Positions 52,686 through 60,688 of a stretch of 64,000 nucleotides of DNA are shown here, piece by piece. Made by a program: the position numbers and the translations under genes. The notes under the pieces were generated by a model. That model had not been told where the DNA came from. It made no database searches and was given only the letters and a program-made list of their open reading frames with translations. The stretch's first letter is position 1. Every line of letters begins with the position of its first letter. Origin of the DNA: an uncultured Fretibacterium sp. (GTDB taxonomy: Bacteria; Synergistota; Synergistia; Synergistales; Aminobacteriaceae); contig CAMGZM010000006.1 of assembly GCA_946183145.1 (NCBI GenBank), forward strand, positions 62,001 to 126,000. Direction: 5' to 3'.

Positions 52686-55169
52686 TCATGACCCGATTAT
52701 GTTCACATTCAAACGCTGGTCATCTGATGATACATTCTTCATTATCCCGAAAAGCCCGGAGATTACTTCACGCAGGCCGTCAATATCCCCGCGATTAATG
52801 CACTTCAGCCCCTCCGCTTTAAGCTCCTCGAATCGTTTCCTGTCGCGGTAATCATTAGGACGCTGTATCTTGTCCCGGAATAAATCTGTGATGAACCATT
52901 CCTGCCGGAAAAGTATCGCGTAAATTTTGTTCCACAGCTCACGGAGATAACGTTCAAAGCCGGGATCATTCACGAATCTTTTCGCTGTCCTCGCAAGATT
53001 GTTGAAGGATGCTTTTTCGGACTCTGTTGCGTGCGGTTCTGCTGTTGCGGTGAAACATCCTATGCAGTCGTCTAAATCTGCCTGGTTCACTTCACTGTAA
53101 TAATCTCTGCGGATGTCGGACAAAATTTTTCTTGCCTCGTAAAGTTCGCCGCTTGCCTCTTGTATTTCTTCTTTGTCGGGCGGATTTTCATCGTCAATAT
53201 ACGCTGCTGACTCTGCTTTTTCCCTCGCTGTGTCAAGCCGTGAGTCATCGATTCTTTCTGACATTCCGTCAATGCGTTCTATCAATGCGAGCCCGTCATG
53301 TGAAAGTTTATCCGTGTCATTCAAATCTAGTGCAGCGTCATCATGGACGTAAAAATTTTTCTGTGAAAAGTCAGTGCCGAGACAAGGAACAGAAGCCGAC
53401 ATAGTGAGCGCGCCTCCGTCTGAAATTTCGTACTCGCAAATAATCTCGCTTCCAGCCGGAATAATATCGCCAGCCGTCAAATCACTTCCCGAAATTTTGT
53501 ACACTCCTATGAATCTGTTGTCGTCATACGGAGTCTCTATCTCGCCCTCCCAAAGGTTGAAATTCAGAGATGAGTCCGGCCTTGCGCGTAAAGTCTGAGC
53601 TGCCTTGAATGTTAATGTGCCTTTCTTGGGGAGTGCTTCATCTTTTCTGACGAGGTAAACAAGTTTTTCCGAGCCGCCTAATTTGTCGAGGGCTGTTACT
53701 GCTATTGAGTGCGACGCGGGAATCGATTCGACTGACGCGAGAGTCTTTGTGATTGTGATTTTCGGTTGGGGAATTGGTATCGGCCTTCCGAGTTTGTCAT
53801 AAACGATCACTTTGAAGGTGTTATCTCCGTTTTTGGCGAGGGGAATTTCTGCCTTTGCTCCGTCATGAAGAGGAAGCCTTCCCGATGTCCATCCCGTATC
53901 ACTGCTGACGATCTCGAACATTAACTCAGCGGATATTGTGAGCCTGCAAAGAATCCGGGCTTTTGTCCCCGTAACCCTCGACTCATATTTGAACGTTAAC
54001 GCCGTGCCTATATTGATGTCTGCTTTCTGCGGCTTTCGTCCGTGATGTATGCTGCTCCAGTCTATAGACTCTGCGAATATGCTCGCTCCTTCTGCTACTG
54101 CCGTCATAGGATTAACCCCGGTGTCAGCCCTCACTGCTAACTCTGCCGAAACTTTTTCCCGCAAATATCCGTAATGCGTAGGCCCTCCCACAAATACAAG
54201 GCGTTCAATGTCCGCTGAATTTAGCCCGGCTTTTTTCATGGCCGAACGTGAAATTTCTATTGTCTCGTTCAGAAGGTCATCAATAAGAGGGTTAAGCGAA
54301 TTGCGTGAAAGGGGTATATCAAGGTAAATATCTTTTCCGTTGAGGTCAGCGCATGAAATATCATCAGACTGAATTAATGACTCCTGTGATGAAGTTTTCT
54401 GTGAGAGTTCTATTTTCGCCTGTTCAATCGCAAAAAGAGTAATGCGCCGCAACTTTCTGTACTTCTCATCAGCCAAAAAATTATCAGGGAGCGCAAAATT
54501 TTCCCTGAGCCAAGGAGCCGCAATGCTGTCAAAAATTCTTCTGTCCCAATCACGGCCGCCGCACATTTCTTTTCCTTCCTGAGCCAGGAGATTCACTTTT
54601 CCGTTTATGCTCTCTGCTATAGATACGTCGAATGTTCCCCCGCCCAAGTCGTAAATCACAAAAACACCGTCAGAATTTCCCCCGGAATTTTTCATCACGC
54701 TCATCACTGCCGCTACTGGTTCCTGCATTAATGCTGTCCTGCCTATCCCGGCCATGTTCGCGGCTTTAACGGTTGCTTCTTTCTTCACTTGGTTGAACGC
54801 TGCCGGAACTGTAATAACTGCTGCGGTTTGAGGGTCATTCCGAATCTCTTCAGGAAGATAGCCATAAAGAACCCTCAATATTTCCGCGCTGCATTCTTCC
54901 GGCGACAAAATGACTCCTGCATCCTTGAAGCTGAACATGTTGCTTGTTCCCATATATCGCTTGAAGAGTACAGCAACATTTTCCTCATCAACTGAAGCCC
55001 GGCTGTATGCCTTGTACCCGTAATACCTGTTACCCCTTTTGCCGATGTAAATTGCTGACGGCGTTACATCATTCTGTTCGGGACTCTTCCAGATACGCGG
55101 AGAGGTTATCCCGTCATAAGAACATATAACGCTGTTCGTTGTGCCTAAGTCAATGCCGATATAGTTCAT
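52686..55169 (-). CDS. Hsp70-family chaperone, noncanonical
   Basis: 827 residues, longer than DnaK (~640). The ATPase domain is intact: Y-I-G-I-D-L-G-T-T-N-S (~3-13), V-I-Y-D-L-G-G-G-T-F-D-V-S (~170-182) and L-V-F-V-G-G-P-T (~330-337). After ~390 comes a beta-rich region longer than a normal substrate-binding domain, including an inserted Ig-like stretch (F-K-V-I-V-Y-D-K-L-G-R-P-I-P-I-P), then a helical C terminus (~610-827). The family I-L-x-G-D substrate-binding signature is not evident. Stop and start codons interlock with both neighbours (4-base overlap with the GrpE-like gene). It presumably folds or disassembles a specific client. Confidence 0.85.
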   Translation of the reverse strand: MNYIGIDLGTTNSVICSYDGITSPRIWKSPEQNDVTPSAIYIGKRGNRYYGYKAYSRASVDEENVAVLFKRYMGTSNMFSFKDAGVILSPEECSAEILRVLYGYLPEEIRNDPQTAAVITVPAAFNQVKKEATVKAANMAGIGRTALMQEPVAAVMSVMKNSGGNSDGVFVIYDLGGGTFDVSIAESINGKVNLLAQEGKEMCGGRDWDRRIFDSIAAPWLRENFALPDNFLADEKYRKLRRITLFAIEQAKIELSQKTSSQESLIQSDDISCADLNGKDIYLDIPLSRNSLNPLIDDLLNETIEISRSAMKKAGLNSADIERLVFVGGPTHYGYLREKVSAELAVRADTGVNPMTAVAEGASIFAESIDWSSIHHGRKPQKADINIGTALTFKYESRVTGTKARILCRLTISAELMFEIVSSDTGWTSGRLPLHDGAKAEIPLAKNGDNTFKVIVYDKLGRPIPIPQPKITITKTLASVESIPASHSIAVTALDKLGGSEKLVYLVRKDEALPKKGTLTFKAAQTLRARPDSSLNFNLWEGEIETPYDDNRFIGVYKISGSDLTAGDIIPAGSEIICEYEISDGGALTMSASVPCLGTDFSQKNFYVHDDAALDLNDTDKLSHDGLALIERIDGMSERIDDSRLDTAREKAESAAYIDDENPPDKEEIQEASGELYEARKILSDIRRDYYSEVNQADLDDCIGCFTATAEPHATESEKASFNNLARTAKRFVNDPGFERYLRELWNKIYAILFRQEWFITDLFRDKIQRPNDYRDRKRFEELKAEGLKCINRGDIDGLREVISGLFGIMKNVSSDDQRLNVNIIGS

Positions 55170-55513
55170 GAATCTTCAGCCCTTTCAAGAATTACAGTCC
55201 CGGTTTTGATGACAGTATCACCGCTTATTATGATTGGCTCAATCATATTCATGACACAAAGAGAGTCCCCCGCGTCAAAATCTTCAATGTTGACGGGAGT
55301 AACGGCCATGCCAATATCGTAAGCAGTTCCCGGGCTTATCTCAATAATTTTCAGTCCCATATTGTCGGAAATCTCTTCAAGCCTTCTGCAAAACCACGAA
55401 TAACGCCCCTTGAAGCGCGCAGAGTCTTCATCATTCAGCTTTGGCAGAATATCCCGGAAAATTCTGGAGAAACGCCACGACTCAATAACAAGACTCACAA
55501 TATTATTGTCCAT
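55166..55513 (-). CDS. Small GrpE-like nucleotide-exchange factor candidate
   Basis: 115 residues from ATG 55513; TTG 55534 is an alternative. Residues ~1-50 are helical (V-S-L-V-I-E-S-W-R-F-S-R-I-F-R-D-I-L). Residues ~60-110 resemble the GrpE beta domain: L-K-I-I-E-I-S-P-G-T-A-Y-D-I-G-M-A-V-T-P, then E-P-I-I-I-S-G-D-T-V-I-K-T-G-T-V-I-L. In GrpE this domain opens the Hsp70 nucleotide site; here the long dimer helix is much shortened. First gene of the Hsp70 operon, overlapping it by 4 bases. Assignment rests on pattern and context. Confidence 0.6.
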   Translation of the reverse strand: MDNNIVSLVIESWRFSRIFRDILPKLNDEDSARFKGRYSWFCRRLEEISDNMGLKIIEISPGTAYDIGMAVTPVNIEDFDAGDSLCVMNMIEPIIISGDTVIKTGTVILERAEDS

Positions 55514-55555
55514 GTGAAAATCTTTCTTTGTCAAAAATTTTTGGGTGTTGATGAA

Positions 55556-55564
55556 ATTATAGCA
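55556..55564 (-). promoter_or_regulatory. Extended -10 promoter of the Hsp70 operon
   Basis: Reverse-strand TGC plus perfect TATAAT about 43 bases before the GrpE-like start; -35 is poor. No heat-shock operator was noticed. Confidence 0.5.
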
Positions 55565-55636
55565 TGATGAATTTTTTGGCGTGAAAGTGTGTTATCATTT
55601 GCAGTAATCCCAAAGCAAACGAGGTTAAAATTTCTC

Positions 55637-56734
55637 ATGGACGCTACGACAAAAGCAGCGTTGCTCCTAAATAACATAAGAGCGTCAATTAACATCTTCA
55701 AACGTTTGTGCGCTGATTACGATCCGGCGGAATTGTGGCACTCCGAATCTTTATGGGATGAGCTGAGACTCACTGACAGAATGAAGGAGAGACTCGCAAA
55801 GTTCCTCGCAAAAGATTGGGCGGAAAATGAAGACGAGAAAATTTACTCATTCGGCGCAAGATTCATTTCAGCAAACGATATAGATTACCCCGCAAGACTT
55901 TCTGACCTCAAAAACCCCCCTGTAGGATTATACGTAAAAGGCAATGTGAATTTGTCCCTCCCGTCAGTCGCAATTGTAGGAACGCGGAAATGTTCAGCAT
56001 ATGCAGAGGGAGTCGCCGCGAATCTGGGCAAAGCATTAGCCCGGGCAGGAATAACCACAATAAGCGGAGGTGCAAAAGGAATCGACACAGCAGGCCACCG
56101 GGGGACTCTCAATGAGAACGGCAAAACGGTTGTAGTTTTCGGCACAGGACTCGACAAAACATATCCCGTTGAGAACAAAGACTTGTTTGCAGAAATCCTC
56201 GCGCAAAATGGTGCGTGGGTTACTGAGTACTCATTCGGAACTGACGGAAATATATGGAGATTCCCGGAACGCGATCGACTCATTGCCGCAATTGCTTCAC
56301 GTGTAGTTGTCGCTGAATCACCTGAAGACGGCGGAGCAATGCACACAGCACGGAAAGCCGTAGAGCTTGGGCGCGACATGTGGTCAATCCCCGGAAGAAT
56401 CATTGATGAAGTCGCAAAAGGCACAAATATGCTCATGCGCGAGGGAAAAATTTTCGTCAGCATTGAGGATTTCATCAGCAAAATTACTTCAGGGCGCGTG
56501 CAAATAAATATGTCATTTGACGACTCAATTCAGGACTCATCTTCTCAGGCTTCAGACTTGACCGACGACGCAAAGAGAATTTACTCACTCATTCAGGGTA
56601 GAACAGGAATCACTACGGATAATTTATTGTCAGAAAGCGGACTCGATTTCATTAACCTTCAGACAGTGTTGAATGAGCTTGAATTTGACGGGCTTATAAC
56701 GAACTCAGGAGGACGATATTCAGCCGGAATTTGA
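55637..56734 (+). CDS. dprA: DNA processing protein DprA
   Basis: 365 residues, the DprA length. Rossmann-like core: V-A-I-V-G-T-R-K-C-S-A-Y-A (~115-127), S-G-G-A-K-G-I-D-T-A-G-H-R-G (~145-158), F-G-T-G-L-D-K-T-Y-P (~172-181) and R-F-P-E-R-D-R-L-I-A (~215). A small winged-helix domain ends the protein (~300-360). It loads RecA on single-stranded DNA during transformation. ATG 55637 with GAGG upstream; the earlier ATG at 55589 is in the divergent promoter. The CsaA-like gene follows after a strong AAGGAGG site. Confidence 0.93.
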   Translation: MDATTKAALLLNNIRASINIFKRLCADYDPAELWHSESLWDELRLTDRMKERLAKFLAKDWAENEDEKIYSFGARFISANDIDYPARLSDLKNPPVGLYVKGNVNLSLPSVAIVGTRKCSAYAEGVAANLGKALARAGITTISGGAKGIDTAGHRGTLNENGKTVVVFGTGLDKTYPVENKDLFAEILAQNGAWVTEYSFGTDGNIWRFPERDRLIAAIASRVVVAESPEDGGAMHTARKAVELGRDMWSIPGRIIDEVAKGTNMLMREGKIFVSIEDFISKITSGRVQINMSFDDSIQDSSSQASDLTDDAKRIYSLIQGRTGITTDNLLSESGLDFINLQTVLNELEFDGLITNSGGRYSAGI

Positions 56735-56757
56735 CAGCGGAAGGAGGATTAATGCAC

Positions 56758-57093
56758 ATGGCAGTATATGATGACTTTGCTAAACTCGACATCAGAGCCG
56801 GAACAATCATAAACGCAGAACGATTCCCGAAAGCAAGAAAGCCCGCGTACAAACTCACGATAGATTTCGGAGCTGAAATAGGCATAAAGCATTCAAGCGC
56901 ACAAATCACAGATTACTACACGCCGGAGAATCTCATCGGCAAAAAGATTCTTGCTGTCGTGAATTTCCCGCCCCGTCAAATCGCTGACTTCATGAGCGAA
57001 GTGTTAGTGCTTGGGACTGAAAGCAACGGCGGAATCATTCTCGCAGTCCCGGACATGGCCGGAAAAGTTTCGGACGGCGATAAACTTTGCTGA
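56758..57093 (+). CDS. csaA: CsaA-like tRNA-binding-domain protein
   Basis: 111 residues, close to CsaA of other bacteria. Begins M-A-V-Y-D-D-F-A-K-L-D-I-R-A-G-T-I, has K-H-S-S-A-Q-I-T near residue 50 and ends N-G-G-I-I-L-A-V-P-D. The fold is the OB-type tRNA-binding domain also found on methionyl-tRNA synthetase; CsaA is reported as a chaperone-like protein aiding export. ATG 56758 matches the family start; AAGGAGG at 56741-56747 also fits ATG 56752 (two residues longer). Follows dprA by 23 bases. Confidence 0.85.
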   Translation: MAVYDDFAKLDIRAGTIINAERFPKARKPAYKLTIDFGAEIGIKHSSAQITDYYTPENLIGKKILAVVNFPPRQIADFMSEVLVLGTESNGGIILAVPDMAGKVSDGDKLC

Positions 57094-57120
57094 CATTTTG
57101 CCATAAATCGCGGTTGAACA

Positions 57121-57129
57121 TGCTATGAT
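57121..57129 (+). promoter_or_regulatory. Extended -10 promoter of the alcohol dehydrogenase gene
   Basis: TGC plus TATGAT (57124-57129), 34 bases before ATG 57163; weak -35. Confidence 0.45.
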
Positions 57130-57162
57130 TCATTCATCACACACAAAAAAGGAAGATGAATC

Positions 57163-58329
57163 ATGTTAGGCGATTTCACATACTCAAATCCCACTCGCTT
57201 GTATTTCGGGAAAAACGCCCTTGAAGGACTCGCAAAGGAACTCCCGAATTACGGCAGAAATATTCTACTCACATACGGCGGAGGAAGCATCAAGAAAAAC
57301 GGCGTTTATGACTCAGTCACAGTAATCCTCAAATCAGCCGGAAAAAACATCATCGAATTACCCGGCGTAATGGCAAATCCCACATCAGAAAAGCTCATTG
57401 AGGGCGCGAAATTGGCGCGTGAAAACAACGTTGATTTGATTCTCGCTGTCGGCGGCGGAAGTGTCTGCGATTACTCGAAAGCCGTATCAGTCTCAGCATA
57501 TTATGACGGCGATCCGTGGGAAAAATATTTCCTCAAGATGGAAGAACCCGAATGCAAAATTATTCCCGTCGGCTGTGTCTTGACGATGGTCGGAACAGGA
57601 AGCGAAATGAACGGCGGAAGCGTCATAACGAATCACGCTCAGAAGCTCAAGATCGGCCATGTATTTGGCGACAATGTATTTCCGAAATTCTCAATCCTCA
57701 ACCCTGAATACACGTTCACCGTTCCACAGTACCAAATGACAGCGGGATTTTTCGACATCATGTGCCACATCTTGGAGCAATATTTATCCGGCAATGACGA
57801 CAACACATCAGACTACATTTCAGAAGGCTTGATGAAGTCCCTCGTAAACAGCTCGCGAATCGCCGTCAAGAATCCTCACGACTACGAAGCGCGCAGTAAT
57901 ATCATGTGGACAGCTACATGGGCGTTGAACACTCTCATAGCAAAAGCAAAGTCTACAGACTGGGAAGTACACATGTTAGGGCAGGCAGTAGGAGCTTACA
58001 CGAACGCAACGCACGGTATGACACTCTCAGCCGTAACACTCGCGTATTACCGCCATATTCTGAAAGACGGCCTGAAGAGATTCGCACGTTTCGCCGTAAA
58101 TGTCTGGGGCGTTAATCCTGAGGGAAAATCTGACTCCGAACTCGCTGAAGCGGGACTCAAAGCGTTAGAGTCATGGATGAATGAGATCGGAGTCGTTATG
58201 CACCTGAAGGAACTCGGCGTAACTCCTGACATGTTCGAGGGACTCGCGGACGCTACATTCATTCTTGGGGGCGGCTACAGGAAATTGACACGCGATGAAG
58301 TGATAGAGATCTTCAGGGAGAGCATGTAA
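57163..58329 (+). CDS. Iron-containing alcohol dehydrogenase (YqhD/BDH type)
   Basis: 388 residues. Motifs: L-L-T-Y-G-G-G-S-I-K (~residue 36), A-V-G-G-G-S-V-C-D-Y-S-K (dinucleotide binding, ~96), V-G-T-G-S-E-M-N (~145), and metal ligands D in F-F-D-I-M-C-H-I (with the family His) and H in N-A-T-H-G-M (~277). It reduces aldehydes or ketones with NAD(P)H to alcohols in fermentation. AAGGAAG precedes ATG 57163. A flavodoxin gene starts 2 bases after the stop, implying one transcript. Confidence 0.92.
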   Translation: MLGDFTYSNPTRLYFGKNALEGLAKELPNYGRNILLTYGGGSIKKNGVYDSVTVILKSAGKNIIELPGVMANPTSEKLIEGAKLARENNVDLILAVGGGSVCDYSKAVSVSAYYDGDPWEKYFLKMEEPECKIIPVGCVLTMVGTGSEMNGGSVITNHAQKLKIGHVFGDNVFPKFSILNPEYTFTVPQYQMTAGFFDIMCHILEQYLSGNDDNTSDYISEGLMKSLVNSSRIAVKNPHDYEARSNIMWTATWALNTLIAKAKSTDWEVHMLGQAVGAYTNATHGMTLSAVTLAYYRHILKDGLKRFARFAVNVWGVNPEGKSDSELAEAGLKALESWMNEIGVVMHLKELGVTPDMFEGLADATFILGGGYRKLTRDEVIEIFRESM

Positions 58330-58331
58330 CA

Positions 58332-58811
58332 ATGAGCAAAATACTTGTGGCGTATTTCTCAGCAAGCGGTGTTACGGGTTCAGTCGCAAAGAAATTAGCG
58401 CAGGCAATCGGAGCTGACATCTACGAGATTCGCCCGGCCGTAAAATACACGTCAGAAGATCTCAACTGGAACAACTCAAGCTCACGTTCAAGCGTTGAGA
58501 TGAGAGACAAGACTTCACGCCCCGAACTTGCGGACAAGAACGCAGATATTTCCGGCCATGATGTGATATTCTTGGGCTTCCCTATTTGGTGGTACGTTGC
58601 TCCGACAATCATCAATACTTTCCTTGAGGCTTACGACTTCAGCGGGAAGAAAATCATTCTCTTTGCGACATCGGGCGGCTCAGGTTTCGGAAAAGCTGTT
58701 GACGGACTCAAACCCAGCGCGCCGGGAGCGTCAATACAGGAAGGAAAATTATTCCGTTCGTCAGTCTCAGAAAATGACCTCAAGAAATGGGCTGAAAGTT
58801 TCATACGTTAA
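58332..58811 (+). CDS. Flavodoxin
   Basis: 159 residues, flavodoxin length. The phosphate loop A-Y-F-S-A-S-G-V-T-G-S-V (residues ~7-18) and the flavin-flanking F-P-I-W-W-Y-V-A-P-T (~82-91) and A-T-S-G-G-S-G-F-G (~112) loops are clear. The W-W-Y pattern places it with the short flavodoxins often encoded beside aldo/keto or alcohol dehydrogenases. Carries electrons by FMN. GAGAGCATGTAACA spans the coupling point with the preceding gene. Terminator follows. Confidence 0.9.
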   Translation: MSKILVAYFSASGVTGSVAKKLAQAIGADIYEIRPAVKYTSEDLNWNNSSSRSSVEMRDKTSRPELADKNADISGHDVIFLGFPIWWYVAPTIINTFLEAYDFSGKKIILFATSGGSGFGKAVDGLKPSAPGASIQEGKLFRSSVSENDLKKWAESFIR

Positions 58812-58821
58812 GCGTAATCCC

Positions 58822-58858
58822 TTCTCCCTTGTGTGAAAAGCAGGGGAGAATTTTTTTT
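58822..58858 (+). terminator. Intrinsic terminator
   Basis: Stem TTCTCCCTTG (58822-58831) with CAGGGGAGAA (58841-58850), then T8 (58851-58858). Nearly the same 27-base core recurs at 59751. Confidence 0.88.
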
Positions 58859-58911
58859 GCGCTCACTGCGATATAATTACCGTCATATTTTCCCGGAAGG
58901 AGCATTCATAC

Positions 58912-59730
58912 ATGAAGAAGATAATTTTTGCGTCATTCATTGCCGTATTGATTGCCTCATGCGTTTATGCCAGCGTTGTTATGACAGCGAGAGTCGGTTT
59001 TCTCACGAGGCTCAACACATCGGAGGAAGAATTTTCCCGGATAATTCAGGACAGCTCACGCACTACAGGCTGGAATCTTCTCTCAAACCGTCATGAGCTT
59101 TACGGCGTGAAATTCTATGACTCTCTCAACCAAATGTTAATGGCGATGGACAAAGGCGAGATTGATGAAGCTGCTTTGCCTGAAGTTGTAGCTGAGTATG
59201 TAGTGAGGAATAATCCTGCGTATGAGATTTGCTGCATGGCGATGACAAGAGTCCCGATGAGTCTCTCGTTCGGTTTCAGGAAGGATAACCCCGAGCTTCT
59301 GTGGAAGTTTGACCGTGCAATAAAGGAGATGGAAGATGACTGGTCATTGCCCGAAATACAGGGAGCGTACATCTACACAACAGGCCGCGTAAAGCCCGTA
59401 ACGTTCGCGAAATTTGACGGAGCCGAAACGGTGAAAGTTGCAGTAACAGGAGACATGCCCCCGGTAGATTATGTTGACGAGGGGGGGAATCCTTCAGGGT
59501 TCAACACTGCGCTTCTTGCGGAGATCGGCAAACGTCTCAAGATGAATTTTGAGCTTGTTCACATTGACGCGGGCGCGAGGAATGCCGCTCTGTTGTCAGG
59601 AAGAGTCGATTTAGTGTTCTGGTATGAGACTGCCGCAAATGGCGCGTGGACTCTTGATGCTCCTGAAGGCGTAATATTGTCGAGGCCGTATTACAGCTGG
59701 AACAAGTTTTTCCACATCAGGAAGAAATAA
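58912..59730 (+). CDS. Exported solute-binding-protein-like protein
   Basis: 272 residues with signal peptide (KKIIFASFIAVLIASCVYA; the cysteine does not form a clean lipobox). The second half resembles a family 3 extracellular solute-binding protein (V-K-V-A-V-T-G-D-M-P-P-V-D-Y-V, G-F-N-T-A-L-L-A-E-I-G-K-R-L, V-D-L-V-F-W). The first half has a related but diverged fold (A-R-V-G-F-L-T-R, M-D-K-G-E-I-D-E-A-A-L-P). No permease or ATPase gene is close, so an orphan receptor role is possible. GGAAGGAG precedes ATG 58912. A G7 run at 59481-59487 encodes E-G-G-N in frame. Confidence 0.8.
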   Translation: MKKIIFASFIAVLIASCVYASVVMTARVGFLTRLNTSEEEFSRIIQDSSRTTGWNLLSNRHELYGVKFYDSLNQMLMAMDKGEIDEAALPEVVAEYVVRNNPAYEICCMAMTRVPMSLSFGFRKDNPELLWKFDRAIKEMEDDWSLPEIQGAYIYTTGRVKPVTFAKFDGAETVKVAVTGDMPPVDYVDEGGNPSGFNTALLAEIGKRLKMNFELVHIDAGARNAALLSGRVDLVFWYETAANGAWTLDAPEGVILSRPYYSWNKFFHIRKK

Positions 59731-59750
59731 TCTGCGTGAAGAAAACGAAT

Positions 59751-59786
59751 CTCCCTTGCGCGTGAATTGCAGGGGAGTTTTTTTTT
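59751..59786 (+). terminator. Intrinsic terminator
   Basis: 9-bp stem CTCCCTTGC (59751-59759) with GCAGGGGAG (59769-59777), then T9 (59778-59786). Confidence 0.9.
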
Positions 59787-59797
59787 ACAGCATGGAT

Positions 59798-60211
59798 TCA
59801 GATTTCAGCACTAACATTTACGCTGAGGCTTTTTATCCCGCGAATTTTCCTCAGCGCGTCAACAAATTTCTGTATCTCCTGTGAATTTCCCTTTGTGATT
59901 ATGCACTCAAGGCAGGAAGTATGACTCAAGTGTACGTGCGTCGAGCATATTATTACGTCCCCTGAGTCATGCTGTGCTGAAGTCAGGCTGCGAGTCAGTT
60001 CCGGGAGATGATGATCGTAAATTATTGTTACTGTCGCGCAGATTTCGCCCTCACTGAGCCGCCATCGTTCACCCGAAACATATTCACGCATGAGGCTTCT
60101 TACGGCCTCCGAACGGTTATCCCTGTGATTCTCGTACCAGCTTGCTTCAAACTCGGACAATAATTCTTCCGGGACTGTTATGCTGAAGCGCACGAGATTT
60201 TCATTTTGCAT
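59798..60211 (-). CDS. nikR: Nickel-responsive regulator NikR
   Basis: 137 residues from ATG 60211. N-terminal ribbon-helix-helix (~5-45: R-F-S-I-T-V-P-E-E-L-L, R-S-E-A-V-R) and C-terminal ACT-like metal domain. The square-planar nickel ligands of NikR are visible: His81, His92, His94 (T-H-V-H-L-S-H) and Cys100 in S-C-L-E-C. With nickel it binds DNA and represses nickel uptake genes. The start overlaps the end of the upstream membrane-protein gene by 11 bases. No nik transporter or nickel enzyme is in view, so its target is elsewhere or is this operon itself. Confidence 0.92.
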   Translation of the reverse strand: MQNENLVRFSITVPEELLSEFEASWYENHRDNRSEAVRSLMREYVSGERWRLSEGEICATVTIIYDHHLPELTRSLTSAQHDSGDVIICSTHVHLSHTSCLECIITKGNSQEIQKFVDALRKIRGIKSLSVNVSAEI

Positions 60212-60587
60212 CTGATTTCCCGCTTGATGATTTTGATGTTGTCTCGGTAAATTCTGCGTCAATAATATTCTTGTCGACCGTTTTAATCTCTTTTCCCGTG
60301 AAATATTTGTAGCAGTATTTTCCCCCTGCGCCGAATAACGCCGTTAATATCCCCCATCCCAAAAAGCTGAAAAGGTACGACGGCAATACGAACAGCACGA
60401 AATATATTATCGTAAAGATGAATCCTCCCAAGCTCACGAACATAGGAATGAATACGAGAAGGAGAATGCCTCTGTCTTTCGCTTCAGCCTCGCGCCAGAT
60501 GTTGAGGACGAAATCAAGACCGCCCATATACAACGAGGGTTTGAGGAATTTGGCCGCGTACTCGCGTATTTTGTCGAATGAAAACAT
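60201..60587 (-). CDS. Small membrane protein upstream of nikR
   Basis: 128 residues. Two hydrophobic segments (~42-65: L-L-L-V-F-I-P-M-F-V-S-L-G-G-F-I, and ~66-90: L-P-S-Y-L-F-S-F-L-G-W-G-I-L-T-A-L-F) predict a hairpin in the membrane, with a charged, Lys/Ser-rich C-terminal tail. GGAGG is 14 bases from ATG 60587, rather far. It overlaps nikR by 11 bases, so it shares its transcript and perhaps nickel control. No family recognised. Confidence 0.7.
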   Translation of the reverse strand: MFSFDKIREYAAKFLKPSLYMGGLDFVLNIWREAEAKDRGILLLVFIPMFVSLGGFIFTIIYFVLFVLPSYLFSFLGWGILTALFGAGGKYCYKYFTGKEIKTVDKNIIDAEFTETTSKSSSGKSDAK

Positions 60588-60631
60588 TTTTGTGATTGTG
60601 CCTCCGTTTTTATGCGTATATTTTTCTGCAC

Positions 60632-60659
60632 ATTATAGCGCAGGCGTTCGCTGTGTTAA
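60632..60659 (-). promoter_or_regulatory. Promoter of the membrane protein/nikR operon
   Basis: Reverse-strand TTAACA (60654-60659, five of six), 16-base spacer, perfect TATAAT (60632-60637). No clear NikR dyad was found. Confidence 0.65.
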
Positions 60660-60688
60660 TATTTCCGTGTGAAAGGCGGTGTAATATT

